Notes: generated by a model not told the origin, from the sequence alone. Counted from the first letter of the stretch, positions 27,637 to 35,775 are shown. The stretch: 64,000 nucleotides of DNA from Phycisphaerales bacterium (GCA_020850415.1 JADZER010000017.1:1-64000); one strand, 5' to 3'. Translations and numbers: made by a program.

Positions 27637-27933
27637 CTACCAATCCCCCGACTCCGCCACCGCCCCGGTGACATCGACCAGATCGGCGGTATCGGTCACG
27701 CCGTCGAGCGTGGTGTCCTCCGGCGCGGCCACCCACGCGCTGATGTCGTCGGGCTGGAGGAGGCCGTTGAGCGTGATGTCCTGGAGCTCGACGACGCGGA
27801 GCCGATAGTCCCACTCGTAGACGGGCACATCGCTCGCGATCGTGTCGTCGCAGCGGAGCCGGTCGCTGCCTGAGCGCACCGGCTCGATCAGGTAGTCGTA
27901 CGCGGGCTCGAACGGGCCGTCGATCTGGATCAT
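27637..27933 (-). pseudogene. C-terminal fragment of a small secreted protein, probably split by the RAYT unit
   Basis: 98 codons open from ATG 27933, with no signal peptide. The end (ITLNGLLQPDDISAW, then TTLDGVTDTADLVDVTGAV) looks like a decayed pair of dockerin/EF-hand loops. The coding run begins at the very edge of the left 66-nt repeat of the transposase unit. A signal-peptide-bearing fragment (28689-29033) ends 12 nt past the right repeat. I infer that the two once formed one gene. It could instead be an independent short gene. Confidence 0.5.
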
Positions 27934-27938
27934 CCGCC

Positions 27939-28004
27939 GGGTGCCATCACTCGCGGCCTCCCTCTTCTCCGGCCCTCCCTTGCCTCTTCCCGCGCAGTGA
28001 TGCC
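27939..28004 (+). repeat. Left 66-nt inverted repeat flanking RAYT
   Basis: Matches the reverse complement of 28611-28676 at about 56 of 66 positions, with perfect outer 20 and inner 14 nt. Within the copy, the ends (GCCATCACTCGCG and CGCGCAGTGATGCC) can pair with each other, so each copy is itself a REP-like hairpin. Confidence 0.9.
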
Positions 28005-28023
28005 TCCGGATTTGGCCGCCCAC

Positions 28024-28584
28024 TCAGAGCAGCGGATCGATAGCCACCCGTCCCTCTCGCTCGCCGCGGTACCACCGAGCGCTCGACCACGCCCACTCCT
28101 CCGGCCGCCCGACAAGCCCCCGCCGCACCGGGTTCTCGTGGATGTACCGGATCGCGCTGCGGAGCGCTTCGTCGGTCCGCAGCACGCGGTCATACCCGCC
28201 GCCGCGCTGCCAGTATCGACAACGCCCGCGGCTGTCGGTGATGCGTTGGAGGATCGGAGCGTCGATCTCCCGCCACCGCGCGATCACGCGCCGCCCTACC
28301 TCACGCTTGAACCACCACAGCGGTTGAACCAAGCTCGGCTCGGGCGGCTCGGGCATGGCGAGCAGGTGCGCGTGCTCGGGCATCGCCACCCACGCGATGA
28401 GCCGCAAGCCGAACCGCTCGCGGGCCGCGCCCAGCCGCTCGGCGAACAGATCATAGATGTCGGGGTTGTCGAGCAGCGGCAGGCGCTTGTAGCACGAGAA
28501 GGTGAGATACCTCGCCTTGTTGGCCCCCTCGACCCGCTTCATCTTCTTCCGCGGGGTTGGGGTGTCGGGATACTCGGGCTGCAT
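28024..28584 (-). CDS. REP-associated tyrosine transposase (IS200-like, HUH family)
   Basis: 186 residues. The HUH metal site is H71-A-H73 in VAMPEHAHLLAMPEP, and the likely nucleophile is Tyr147 in AIRYIHENPVRRGLV, the RAYT consensus. FKREVGRRV and RYWQRGGGYDRVL are also typical. RAYTs bind and cut REP hairpins as single strands. The gene lies between two inverted 66-nt repeats that are its probable substrates, and near several other palindrome families. Confidence 0.95.
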   Translation of the reverse strand: MQPEYPDTPTPRKKMKRVEGANKARYLTFSCYKRLPLLDNPDIYDLFAERLGAARERFGLRLIAWVAMPEHAHLLAMPEPPEPSLVQPLWWFKREVGRRVIARWREIDAPILQRITDSRGRCRYWQRGGGYDRVLRTDEALRSAIRYIHENPVRRGLVGRPEEWAWSSARWYRGEREGRVAIDPLL

Positions 28585-28610
28585 CGGCGGAGTGTACCGG
28601 AGAGGGGAGA

Positions 28611-28676
28611 GGCATCACTGCGCGCGGAGAGGAGGGAGAGGACCTGAGAAGAAAGAGGCCGCGAGTGATGGCACCC
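28611..28676 (-). repeat. Right 66-nt inverted repeat flanking RAYT
   Basis: Inverted counterpart of 27939-28004, starting 26 nt upstream of the RAYT start codon. Ends GGCATCACTGCGCG and CGCGAGTGATGGC make an imperfect hairpin. Confidence 0.9.
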
Positions 28677-28688
28677 GTGAGGGGGTGC

Positions 28689-29033
28689 TCATTCGGGCCA
28701 CCCGCCGGTGATCGAGTCCACACGCCCGCAGGGTGCGAACTGACTTGGGCCGCGAACGCGCAGGGTCGTCATCCAAGGATCGGTCCCGTTGTTCAGCTTG
28801 ATGAAGTCGATCGGCTCGCTGGTCAGCGAAGTCACGAGCACATTGGCGGGCGCCAGTGTGCTGTTCCGGTTGAGTGTGACATCCCACCCGTTGTCGTCCT
28901 GATTCCAGGCGACGGTGCTGCTGCCGGCATTGCTCGGTGTCCAGGTCACCACCGGCGGTGTGTTCTGCGCGATCGCTGCCGCGGTCACGACACAAATCGC
29001 AATCGCCGCAAGCATCCTCTGTGAACCGTTCAT
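28689..29033 (-). CDS. Small secreted protein, probably truncated by the RAYT unit
   Basis: 114 residues with a signal peptide (about 1-22, ending AIAQ) and a beta-rich Asn/Thr-rich mature part. Its ATG overlaps the stop of the SUMF1-like gene before it (ATGA, 29030-29033), and GGAGGCTGGG precedes it, so it is translationally coupled as the third gene of that operon. It stops 12 nt before the right repeat of the RAYT unit. The last residues (SITGGWPE) look like an arbitrary end. The likely lost C-terminus is at 27637-27933. Confidence 0.65.
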   Translation of the reverse strand: MNGSQRMLAAIAICVVTAAAIAQNTPPVVTWTPSNAGSSTVAWNQDDNGWDVTLNRNSTLAPANVLVTSLTSEPIDFIKLNNGTDPWMTTLRVRGPSQFAPCGRVDSITGGWPE

Positions 29034-30037
29034 CCCAGCCTCCTTCTTCTTGATGGACCGCCAAGCACAATCGCAAAGACCACCGCAGTCCCCGGCGATG
29101 GAACCACTGCTGCAAGACGCAAGCCTCGTGCGGAAGTCGGATCCTCAGCCAACCACTCGTCAACCCGGTCCCAGATGTCGTGGTTCGGGTCGTATTGAAT
29201 CGAGCCATGCATGGCCCTGCTGCGGGCGTCGGGGGTAAGGAGCTCTATCCACTCCCGCACCCCCCCCGACCCATCCAGCATCCCCCACGGGCTCGCGGCC
29301 CAGGGGTACTGCCCGACATCCATGTACGGCAGGTTGACATTCCCCGCGTTGGTCTCGCCGCCGTCCCACGGGGCCCCGGGGATCGGCGCCACATCCTTCG
29401 AGTGCGGGAACAGCCAGTACCCCCCGTCGCCATCGTTCTTCGCCGGATCCCAGAACATCCCCTTCACATACTCGTCCATCGTGGGGATCCAGAACCTCGC
29501 GTCCGGGTTGTGCTCCGGCTGGTCGGTCAGCGTGCCATCGCCATTGGCGCCGAAGGTCGAGGTGTCGTAGGCGCCGTTCTCGAAGGCCCACTGCTCGTTG
29601 ACCTTGCCGTTGTGCAGCCAGTTGGCGAAGCGGGCCGAGTTTCGCCAGGACATCTCGGTCGGGCGGTTCTCGGCGCCCTCGACGATGTAGTACTGCGGGT
29701 CGTCCGGCCCGCCGCGGTAGCGGATCCAGAAGCCGAGGAAGGAGCTGATTCGGCGTTGGTCGGGCGGCAGGTATTGCCAACAGGCCTGCACGAACTCGAA
29801 GTGATCCTGCACCGTCAATTCGGTGCGCATGATGCGGTACTCGTAGTCCACGCCGCCGGCGCTCAGATCAGGCCAGCGCGGCGTCTCCTCCGGCAGCGTG
29901 TCCCGGTTGCCCGGGTCGCCGACGGTGACCCAGTCGAAGCCGTAATCCTGGGCCGAGACCGACGCTACCGCCCCGATCAGCACGGCGACCGCGCCAGCGA
30001 ACCGGACGACCGACATGTTCTTCGTCCTAAAGCCCAT
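29030..30037 (-). CDS. SUMF1/formylglycine-generating-enzyme-like secreted protein (paralogue 1)
   Basis: 335 residues. ATG 30037 is led by GGAGGAGGCTCACTC and a signal peptide ending VSAQ. The FGE-sulfatase fold is shown by MRTELTVQDHFEFV, MSWRNSARFANWLHNG, RFWIPTMDEYVKGMFWD, ASPWGMLDGSGGVREW and GLRLA near the end. The C-terminal part, where true FGEs carry their catalytic cysteine pair, has no cysteine, so it is probably a binding or structural member. A PEP-CTERM-like tail (VPSPGTAVVFAIVL then Arg-rich) suggests membrane sorting. It lies 38 nt after its paralogue. Confidence 0.85.
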   Translation of the reverse strand: MGFRTKNMSVVRFAGAVAVLIGAVASVSAQDYGFDWVTVGDPGNRDTLPEETPRWPDLSAGGVDYEYRIMRTELTVQDHFEFVQACWQYLPPDQRRISSFLGFWIRYRGGPDDPQYYIVEGAENRPTEMSWRNSARFANWLHNGKVNEQWAFENGAYDTSTFGANGDGTLTDQPEHNPDARFWIPTMDEYVKGMFWDPAKNDGDGGYWLFPHSKDVAPIPGAPWDGGETNAGNVNLPYMDVGQYPWAASPWGMLDGSGGVREWIELLTPDARSRAMHGSIQYDPNHDIWDRVDEWLAEDPTSARGLRLAAVVPSPGTAVVFAIVLGGPSRRRRLG

Positions 30038-30075
30038 GAGTGAGCCTCCTCCAGAATCCGGAGACGCTTCATCGG

Positions 30076-31104
30076 CTATCTCCTTCTTCTCTTGCGTGCA
30101 AAGCACACGGCGAAGATCGCGAACGCCGCGGTCCCCCCTGGTGATGGGATCGATGACGCGATGCGGACACCCAGGCCCGACGCGGTTTCCGGAGAGGCCG
30201 AGTTGTTGCCGTAATAGATCGCGTCCGCTACGGACCAGTCCCAGTCATCGAAGCTTGAGCCCTTGGTGTACCTGTCGTAGTCGCCCGAGTTGAGGCTGTT
30301 CCACTCCTCGGTCCACTCGTACCACCCTCCGGAGAGATCCAGCAGCCCCCACGGCGACTGCTCGTCGGGGTACTGCCCGGCCCGCAGGTGAGGCCCCCAC
30401 CCGAACTTGTTGTTGAGGTCCGCGTTGGTCTGTCCGCCGTCCTCCGGCAGGGCGCTGATCAGCGGCTCGTTCGAGCGGTTCGGCTGGTCCCACCAGCCCG
30501 CCTGCCCCTCGCCGTAGCGGTCCGGGTCGTAGTACGCCGCCTTCATCCACTCGTCCATCGAGGGGATCCAGTACTTGGCCCCCGGCGACCGCGTGTCCTG
30601 GTCGGTGAAGGGCGGCCCGTCGTCGTTGAAGGTCGAGGTGTCGTACGCGCCGCGCTCGAACGCCCACGCCTCGTTGACCTGCCCGTTGTGCATCCAGTTG
30701 CAGAACCGGGCCGCGTAGCGCCAGTTCGTGATCGTCGCCACGCCCTCGTGGGCTTGGTTCACGGTGTAGACCAGCTCGCCGCCGACATAGCGCCCCGAGA
30801 TACCGATGCCGATCAGGTCGAGGTCGAATGGGTTCTGGGCGTATGGCCCGTAGGCCCTGACGAACTCGATCCACTGGTTGGTGGTGAGCTCGGTCTCGGA
30901 CATGCGATAGGCGTACCCCACGCTCCCCCGGCCTCGGAACCTGGCATTCGGGTAGCGCGGGTCGTCCCACGCCTCGTTGCCCGGGTCGCCGACCTCGTGC
31001 CAAGTGATCGAGGAGACCTGGGCGGGTGTGGGAGAAGCCGCTCCGACCAAAGCGGCCACGCCAGCGATGCCGACCACCAACACGTTCTTCGTCCGATAAC
31101 TCAT
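30076..31104 (-). CDS. SUMF1/formylglycine-generating-enzyme-like secreted protein (paralogue 2)
   Basis: 342 residues. ATG 31104 is led by GAGGAGGCTCACCC, nearly the same leader as the paralogue. The signal peptide ends TPAQ. Family blocks are MSETELTTNQWIEFV, NWRYAARFCNWMHNGQVNEAW, KYWIPSMDEWMKAAYYDP, QSPWGLLDLSGGWYEW and GLGVRIA. No cysteines occur in the catalytic C-terminal region. The tail IPSPGGTAAFAIFAV followed by Arg/Lys is PEP-CTERM-like. It is first in a three-gene operon, divergent from nuoG across a 226-nt gap. Confidence 0.85.
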   Translation of the reverse strand: MSYRTKNVLVVGIAGVAALVGAASPTPAQVSSITWHEVGDPGNEAWDDPRYPNARFRGRGSVGYAYRMSETELTTNQWIEFVRAYGPYAQNPFDLDLIGIGISGRYVGGELVYTVNQAHEGVATITNWRYAARFCNWMHNGQVNEAWAFERGAYDTSTFNDDGPPFTDQDTRSPGAKYWIPSMDEWMKAAYYDPDRYGEGQAGWWDQPNRSNEPLISALPEDGGQTNADLNNKFGWGPHLRAGQYPDEQSPWGLLDLSGGWYEWTEEWNSLNSGDYDRYTKGSSFDDWDWSVADAIYYGNNSASPETASGLGVRIASSIPSPGGTAAFAIFAVCFARKRRRR

Positions 31105-31330
31105 GGGTGAGCCTCCTCTAGAATGTGGACTTGTATATCCACAATAAAGCCGACGACACTGCTTTCTCGTCACTTCCGCGGATTCCCCTCCAGGACCGTC
31201 CAGCACACCCCGGATCGGGTGGACTGACAAGGGCTCTTGCCCGCCCCGACCAGCCGCCGGGCGTTCCCCCAGCGCCCGCCCTCCCCGGCCCCAGGCCCCT
31301 GTGCGGCCCCACTCCCTACAGTCCCGCGCC

Positions 31331-33106
31331 ATGCCCACCATCACCATCAACGGCGTCCGCTGCGAGTTCACCAAGGGGCAGATGATCCTCCAGGTGGCCC
31401 ACGCCAACGGGATCGACATCCCCAGCTACTGCTACCACGACGGCCTCTCGATAGTGGCCTCCTGCCGCATCTGCCTCGGCGAGGCGATGGTGCCCAACCC
31501 ACGCAACGAGGGCAAGCTCGAGCCCTTCATGGGCGGCAAGCTCTTCCCCACCTGCCAGACCCCCGCCATCGACGGCATGGTCGTCAACACCGACAGCCCC
31601 AAGTCCATCGCCAACCAGCAGTCGGTGATGGAGTACCTCCTCATCAACCACCCGCTCGACTGCCCCGTCTGCGACCAGGCCGGCGAGTGCCTCCTCCAGG
31701 ACTACTCCTACCAGTACGGGCGGGGCGAGTCCCGCTTCGAGGAAACCAAGGTCAAGAACCCCAAGAAGGATGTCGGGCCCAACATCCTCCTCTATAGCGA
31801 CCGCTGCATCATGTGTACCCGTTGCGTCCGCTTCACCCGCGAGGTCAGCGGCACCAGCGAGCTCTACATCGACGGGCGCGGCAACAAGAACGAGATCGAT
31901 ATCTTCCCCGGCATCGCCCTCGACAACCCCATCGCCTCCAATGTCATCGACCTCTGCCCCGTCGGCGCCCTCCTCGACAAGGACTTCCTCTTCGCCCAGC
32001 GCGTCTGGTTCCTGAGGCAGACCCCCTCGATCGACGGCATCACCGCCAGCGGCGACAACCTCTGGATCGAGCACAACCAGGGCGAGGTCTACCGCGTCAA
32101 GCCCCGCGAGAACATGGCCGTGAACCGCTGGTGGATCTCCGACGAGGTCCGCTACGGCTGGAAGCACATCCACGCCGACAACCGCCTCCGCTCCCCCATG
32201 CGCCGCCAGCACGGCGCCCTCATCGAGGACGACTACAAGCGGGCGTACGAGGACACCATCGCCGGCCTCAAGGCCGCCGCGGCGTCGGGCAAGCGCATCG
32301 CCCTGCTCGTCAGCCCCAACCTCACCTGCGAGGAGGCCTACGCCCTTGGCACCCTCGCCAAGCTCATCGACCCCCAGGCCATCTTCGGCCTCGGGCCCGT
32401 GCCCTTCGTGGGCCAAGACCAGTCCTTCCCGCCCGGCGCCCCCGACGGCAAGGCGTTCAAGGTCTACGCCGAGAAGGCCCCCAACGCCCGCGGCGTGCAG
32501 CGCGTCCTCGGCGCCATCGGCCAGATGGTCCTCGACGCCGACGCCTTCTACGCCCGCGTCAAGCAGGCCGACATCGGCGCCATCATCGCCACCGGCAACT
32601 ACCGACACGACTGGGCCGACGCCAAGACCCTCAACGCGATCGACCGCGGGGCCGGCAGAGAGGGCGGCAAGTTCGTCGTCCTCATCGACACCCACGGCAC
32701 CGCCCTCATCGACCACGCCGATGTGGTCATCCCCGGCGCCACCTGGGCCGAGAAGGCCGGCACCTTCGAGAGCGCCCGCAAGATGCTCCAGGCCTTCGAG
32801 CAGGCCGTCCCCGTCATCGAGCTGGCCAAGACCGAGGGCCAGATCGCCCTCGACCTCATCGCCGAGTTCCACGGCACGCCCGGCATGGCCGAGCACCGGG
32901 CCAGCGTCGTCATCGTCGACGAGCAGCCCGGCCAGGTCCCCCAGGCCGTCGAAGTCGTCGCCCCCCGCGCCCGCCTCTTCAACGCCGCGGACATCCGCGC
33001 CGAGATGGCCGACCGCTACCCGGGCCTGGCCGCCCTCGCGACCGAGGTGCGCCTGCCGAAGATCGAGGCGCGGCATGAGGCTGGGGTGGAGATGGTGGAG
33101 CTGTAG
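31331..33106 (+). CDS. nuoG: NADH-quinone oxidoreductase subunit G
   Basis: 591 residues from ATG 31331. The N-terminal [2Fe-2S] ferredoxin domain has SYCYHDGLS, CRICLGE and CQTP. It is followed by HPLDCPVCDQAGECLLQD (His/Cys cluster) and the [4Fe-4S] motif CIMCTRCVRF, then LCPVGALLDKDF. The rest is a molybdopterin-oxidoreductase-like domain without obvious cofactor function. It is the electron-transfer subunit of complex I. No other nuo gene is within the window, which is unusual since nuo genes are normally clustered. The short gene after it (20-nt gap) encodes a small membrane protein. Confidence 0.92.
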   Translation: MPTITINGVRCEFTKGQMILQVAHANGIDIPSYCYHDGLSIVASCRICLGEAMVPNPRNEGKLEPFMGGKLFPTCQTPAIDGMVVNTDSPKSIANQQSVMEYLLINHPLDCPVCDQAGECLLQDYSYQYGRGESRFEETKVKNPKKDVGPNILLYSDRCIMCTRCVRFTREVSGTSELYIDGRGNKNEIDIFPGIALDNPIASNVIDLCPVGALLDKDFLFAQRVWFLRQTPSIDGITASGDNLWIEHNQGEVYRVKPRENMAVNRWWISDEVRYGWKHIHADNRLRSPMRRQHGALIEDDYKRAYEDTIAGLKAAAASGKRIALLVSPNLTCEEAYALGTLAKLIDPQAIFGLGPVPFVGQDQSFPPGAPDGKAFKVYAEKAPNARGVQRVLGAIGQMVLDADAFYARVKQADIGAIIATGNYRHDWADAKTLNAIDRGAGREGGKFVVLIDTHGTALIDHADVVIPGATWAEKAGTFESARKMLQAFEQAVPVIELAKTEGQIALDLIAEFHGTPGMAEHRASVVIVDEQPGQVPQAVEVVAPRARLFNAADIRAEMADRYPGLAALATEVRLPKIEARHEAGVEMVEL

Positions 33107-33125
33107 GGGTAGCGGAGATCAGACC

Positions 33126-33299
33126 ATGCTCTTCACCATCCTCTGGGCCGTCCTCGCCCTCATCGTCGGCTCGGTGTTCGTCATCATCTGGTGGCGGATC
33201 GCCGACCAGTGGGCCGACGAGGAGCACAAGCGCTTCAAGGACAGGCCCGACGACGGCCCCGCGCCGACGGTCGTGAAGCGGGCCGATATCGAGCGGTAG
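33126..33299 (+). CDS. Small single-pass membrane protein
   Basis: 57 residues. One transmembrane helix (about 2-23) is followed by WWRIADQWADEEHKRFKDR and a charged tail. GCGGAG lies upstream of the ATG. It starts 20 nt after the nuoG stop, so the two are probably cotranscribed. The function is unknown; a small accessory of the respiratory complex is possible but unsupported by sequence. Confidence 0.7.
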   Translation: MLFTILWAVLALIVGSVFVIIWWRIADQWADEEHKRFKDRPDDGPAPTVVKRADIER

Positions 33300-33380
33300 G
33301 CGCCGGGCGGGGGGGGGCGGCCGGCGGGAGTCAGCGTGCGAGAGGCGGGACGCCGGGCCTCGCGCCCGACGATTGCAGCA

Positions 33381-33403
33381 CCGCCCGCGCGGGGCGCGGG
33401 CGG
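33381..33403. terminator. GC-rich hairpin between convergent genes
   Basis: Nine-base-pair stem (33381-33389 with 33395-33403), no T-run on either side. It may stop transcription from both the small membrane protein gene and the secreted helical protein gene. Confidence 0.35.
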
Positions 33404-33440
33404 CGTGGGGGGAATGGACTGTCGCGGAGGGCGGGGGTGG

Positions 33441-33902
33441 TCAGCCGTCCAGGGCTTCTTGCAGGGCGATGCGGACGGCGTTGACGCCGCGCTGGGCCGC
33501 GGTTCCGATGGCCTCGTGCGACCGCTGGGCGGCTTGGTGAACGGCGGCGAAGAACTGGCGGTCGGCGTCGAGTGCGCGGAGGGCCTGGGCCGCGCGGCTG
33601 GCGATGAGGTTGATGTGCCTGTTGCCCTGGGCCGCCTCGTGGTGCACGCCCTGGACCGCGCGATGGGCGGCCCGGACGAGCTGCTCGTCGGTCGCGCCGT
33701 CGGCGTCGAGCTGCTGGATGGCGGCGATGCCACGGGCGGCAGCGGCCTGAATATCGTCGATGGTGTTGCCGGTGGCCCGCTGCATCGCCTGGACGGCGCT
33801 GCGGGTGATCTCGCCCGGGTCGTCCTGGGCCAGGGCGGCGGGCGCGCCGATCGAGAGCGCCGCGAGCAGGATGCCGAGCAGGTGGGTGATTCTCAGAACC
33901 AT
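33441..33902 (-). CDS. Secreted helical protein of unknown function
   Basis: 153 residues. ATG 33902 has AAGGAGATCCAC before it. The signal peptide is about 1-25 (ending ALAQ). The mature part is Ala/Gln/His-rich and predicted helical throughout, with heptad-like spacing and many alternating ARG/AAQ segments; no domain is recognised. It is divergent from truA across 245 nt. Confidence 0.65.
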   Translation of the reverse strand: MVLRITHLLGILLAALSIGAPAALAQDDPGEITRSAVQAMQRATGNTIDDIQAAAARGIAAIQQLDADGATDEQLVRAAHRAVQGVHHEAAQGNRHINLIASRAAQALRALDADRQFFAAVHQAAQRSHEAIGTAAQRGVNAVRIALQEALDG

Positions 33903-34147
33903 GTGGATCTCCTTGTCTTTCCGCGTGTGCGTGAGCTTCTCTCTCGCCCCGGGCGCAACGGTGCGTCGGAGCGCGGCGATCCCGTGCCATGTCGGCATCG
34001 GCACCGCCCCGGGTTGGCCCTCCGGATTCCCCGCGGCCGGGCCCCCTCGCCCGGCCGCCGTCGGTCAACCCGCCAAACGCCCCCCGCCGGGGGGCCATTG
34101 CGGGGCCGAACGGTTTTTTCACCGGGGCCCCGGCTAGGCTTGCCCAA

Positions 34148-35353
34148 ATGCCCACCTACAAGCTCACGATCGCCTACGACGGGACGGACTTCGCCGGCTG
34201 GCAGAAGCAGGAGCCGCCGGACCCGAGCGCACACCCGGAGCAGCGGCCCCAGCGTGTGGCGATCAATAAGCTCGAGGCCGGTCTGGAGGCGGGCAGGCCG
34301 GGCCGCATCGCGCTGCGGACGGTGCAGGCGGTGGTGGAGCGGGCGGTGCGCGAGGTGGTGCGCGAGCCGGTGCTGGTGCAGGGGGCGAGCAGGACGGACG
34401 CGGGGGTGCATGCGCGGTGTCAGGTGGGGGTGTTCAGGTGCGGGGGAGGGGAAGGCACGGAGGCACGAAGGCACGGAGGCACGGAGGGTGGGGAAAGAGA
34501 CGAAGAGACGGAGAGACGGAGAGACGAAGTGGGTGGGGGAGGAAGGGACGGAGGCACGGAGGCACGAGGGCACGAAGGGGGGGGACACGGCTCGGAGAGC
34601 CGGGCCACCGCGAGCCGTGCCACGGGGGGTTGGCCGGTGGGGCGGGGGGTGGATCGGCTGTTGCGGGCGGTGAACTCGCGCCTGCCGCGGGATGTGCAGG
34701 TGGTGGTGGCGGAGCTGGTGCGGGACGGGTTCGATCCCATCGGGGACTGCGTCGCGAAGGGGTACAGCTACAGCTTCTGGGCGAGCCCGCACCGGGCGCT
34801 GTGGGATCGGCGCACGGTGTGGCACACCTGGTCGGGGCTGGATGTGGCGGCGATGCGGGAGGCGGCGCGGTGGTTTGTCGGCGTGCACGACTTCGCGGCG
34901 TTCGCGGCGGCGGGGCACGGGCGGGTGAGCACGGTGCGGGAGGTGTTTGAGTGTGAGGTTTGGGAAGAGGGAAGGGACGGAGGGACGGAGGCACGGAGGC
35001 ACGAAGGGGGGGATGTAGGAGATGGAGAAGGAGGAGGGACGGAGCCCTCTCCCCGGCCCTCTCCCGCCGGGGGCGGGAGAGGGGGCGAGAGTCACGGCTC
35101 GGAGAGCCGTGCCACCGAGAACCGGGCCGTGGTGGAGCCGGGGCGGTTGGTGAGGATGGAGATCTCGGGGAGCGGGTTTTTGTACAACATGGTTCGGATC
35201 ATCGCGGGGACGCTGCACGAGGTGGGGCGCGGGCACATCGCGCCGGGGGATGTGCCGGGGATCATCGCGGGGTTGGATCGACGCCGCGCGGGGCCGACGC
35301 TGCCGCCGGAGGGGTTGTGTCTGGAGTGGATCAGGTATCGGGAGGAGCGATGA
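34148..35353 (+). CDS. truA: tRNA pseudouridine synthase A with two repeat-derived insertions
   Basis: 401 residues, against about 245-270 for the family. The core is intact: KLTIAYDGTDFAGWQKQ (5-21), catalytic Asp84 in GASRTDAGVHA, NSRLPRDV, DFAAF, GSGFLYNMVRIIAGTLHEVG (341-360). Residues about 98-163 and 272-330 are Gly/Glu/Arg/Thr-rich and coded by repeats: 8-mers of the type GGCACGRA, family A palindromes and a CCCTCTCCCGCC hairpin. Both insertions sit in surface-loop positions between conserved blocks. The enzyme makes pseudouridine 38-40 of tRNA. Its stop overlaps the next start (ATGA). Confidence 0.93.
   Translation: MPTYKLTIAYDGTDFAGWQKQEPPDPSAHPEQRPQRVAINKLEAGLEAGRPGRIALRTVQAVVERAVREVVREPVLVQGASRTDAGVHARCQVGVFRCGGGEGTEARRHGGTEGGERDEETERRRDEVGGGGRDGGTEARGHEGGGHGSESRATASRATGGWPVGRGVDRLLRAVNSRLPRDVQVVVAELVRDGFDPIGDCVAKGYSYSFWASPHRALWDRRTVWHTWSGLDVAAMREAARWFVGVHDFAAFAAAGHGRVSTVREVFECEVWEEGRDGGTEARRHEGGDVGDGEGGGTEPSPRPSPAGGGRGGESHGSESRATENRAVVEPGRLVRMEISGSGFLYNMVRIIAGTLHEVGRGHIAPGDVPGIIAGLDRRRAGPTLPPEGLCLEWIRYREER
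34446..34635. repeat. Repeat cluster inside truA, insertion 1
   Basis: Tandem 8-mers (GGCACGGA/GGCACGAA) at 34453-34487, a purine-only tract of GACGGAGA units to about 34530, more 8-mers at 34547-34582 and a family A palindrome at 34586-34609. The reading frame stays open throughout. Confidence 0.9.
34971..35116. repeat. Repeat cluster inside truA, insertion 2
   Basis: 8-mers of the same kind at about 34971-35006, a perfect 12-bp hairpin (35057-35068 with 35072-35083) and a family A palindrome at 35093-35111. The frame stays open. Confidence 0.9.
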
Positions 35354-35775
35354 CCCGGCGCAATGCGGCTCGGCGTCGGCTGGTGATCGGCGGGTGTGCT
35401 GGGACTGCCCTTGCAGCGCTCGTCATCGCGTGCGCGGGGTTGGTGTTCCTCTACCGGTACGACCCGCTGGGGATGCTCTTCGGGAATGGGCTGGTGCTGC
35501 GCGATACGCCGCGTGCGTACGCCGAGTCTCGGGCTCGGGCGGATGGGATCGTCGAGGCGCTCGGGCGGTATCACGCGGCGAAGGGGCGGTACCCGGGCTC
35601 CCTGGAGGAGCTCACGCCGCAGTTCTTGGATGTCCTGCGCCCGCCGCTGGTTGGGAAGGGTCGGTGGACTTACTCGGCCGGGCCCGACGGTGGGTACTAC
35701 CTGGAGATGTTCGTCGGTCCTGACTACGAGTCGGACTTCTGTACCTCGACAAGCTCGTGGTATCGGGATCGCTGA
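35350..35775 (+). CDS. Membrane-anchored protein, pseudopilin-like C-terminal fold
   Basis: 141 residues. One N-terminal transmembrane helix (about 12-35). The segment GRYHAAKGRYPGSLEELTPQFL and the later GKGRWTYSAGPDGGYYLE resemble the globular part of type II secretion pseudopilins (GspG-like), but there is no prepilin signal. The ATG overlaps the truA stop by 4 nt, so it is coupled. The role is unknown. Confidence 0.7.
   Translation: MTRRNAARRRLVIGGCAGTALAALVIACAGLVFLYRYDPLGMLFGNGLVLRDTPRAYAESRARADGIVEALGRYHAAKGRYPGSLEELTPQFLDVLRPPLVGKGRWTYSAGPDGGYYLEMFVGPDYESDFCTSTSSWYRDR

Larger units (their letters stand above)
27939..28676. mobile_element. RAYT unit: REP transposase gene bounded by inverted repeats
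   Basis: 738 nt holding one gene (28024-28584) and nothing else between two 66-nt inverted repeats. No target duplication was seen, as expected for HUH single-strand transposition. The layout is that of a REPtron, a RAYT with its own REP substrates. Confidence 0.85.

Noticed and set aside
34453-34582. Tandem 8-mers considered as a CRISPR array
   Set aside because: Units are 8 nt without spacers, inside an open truA frame, and no cas genes are present.
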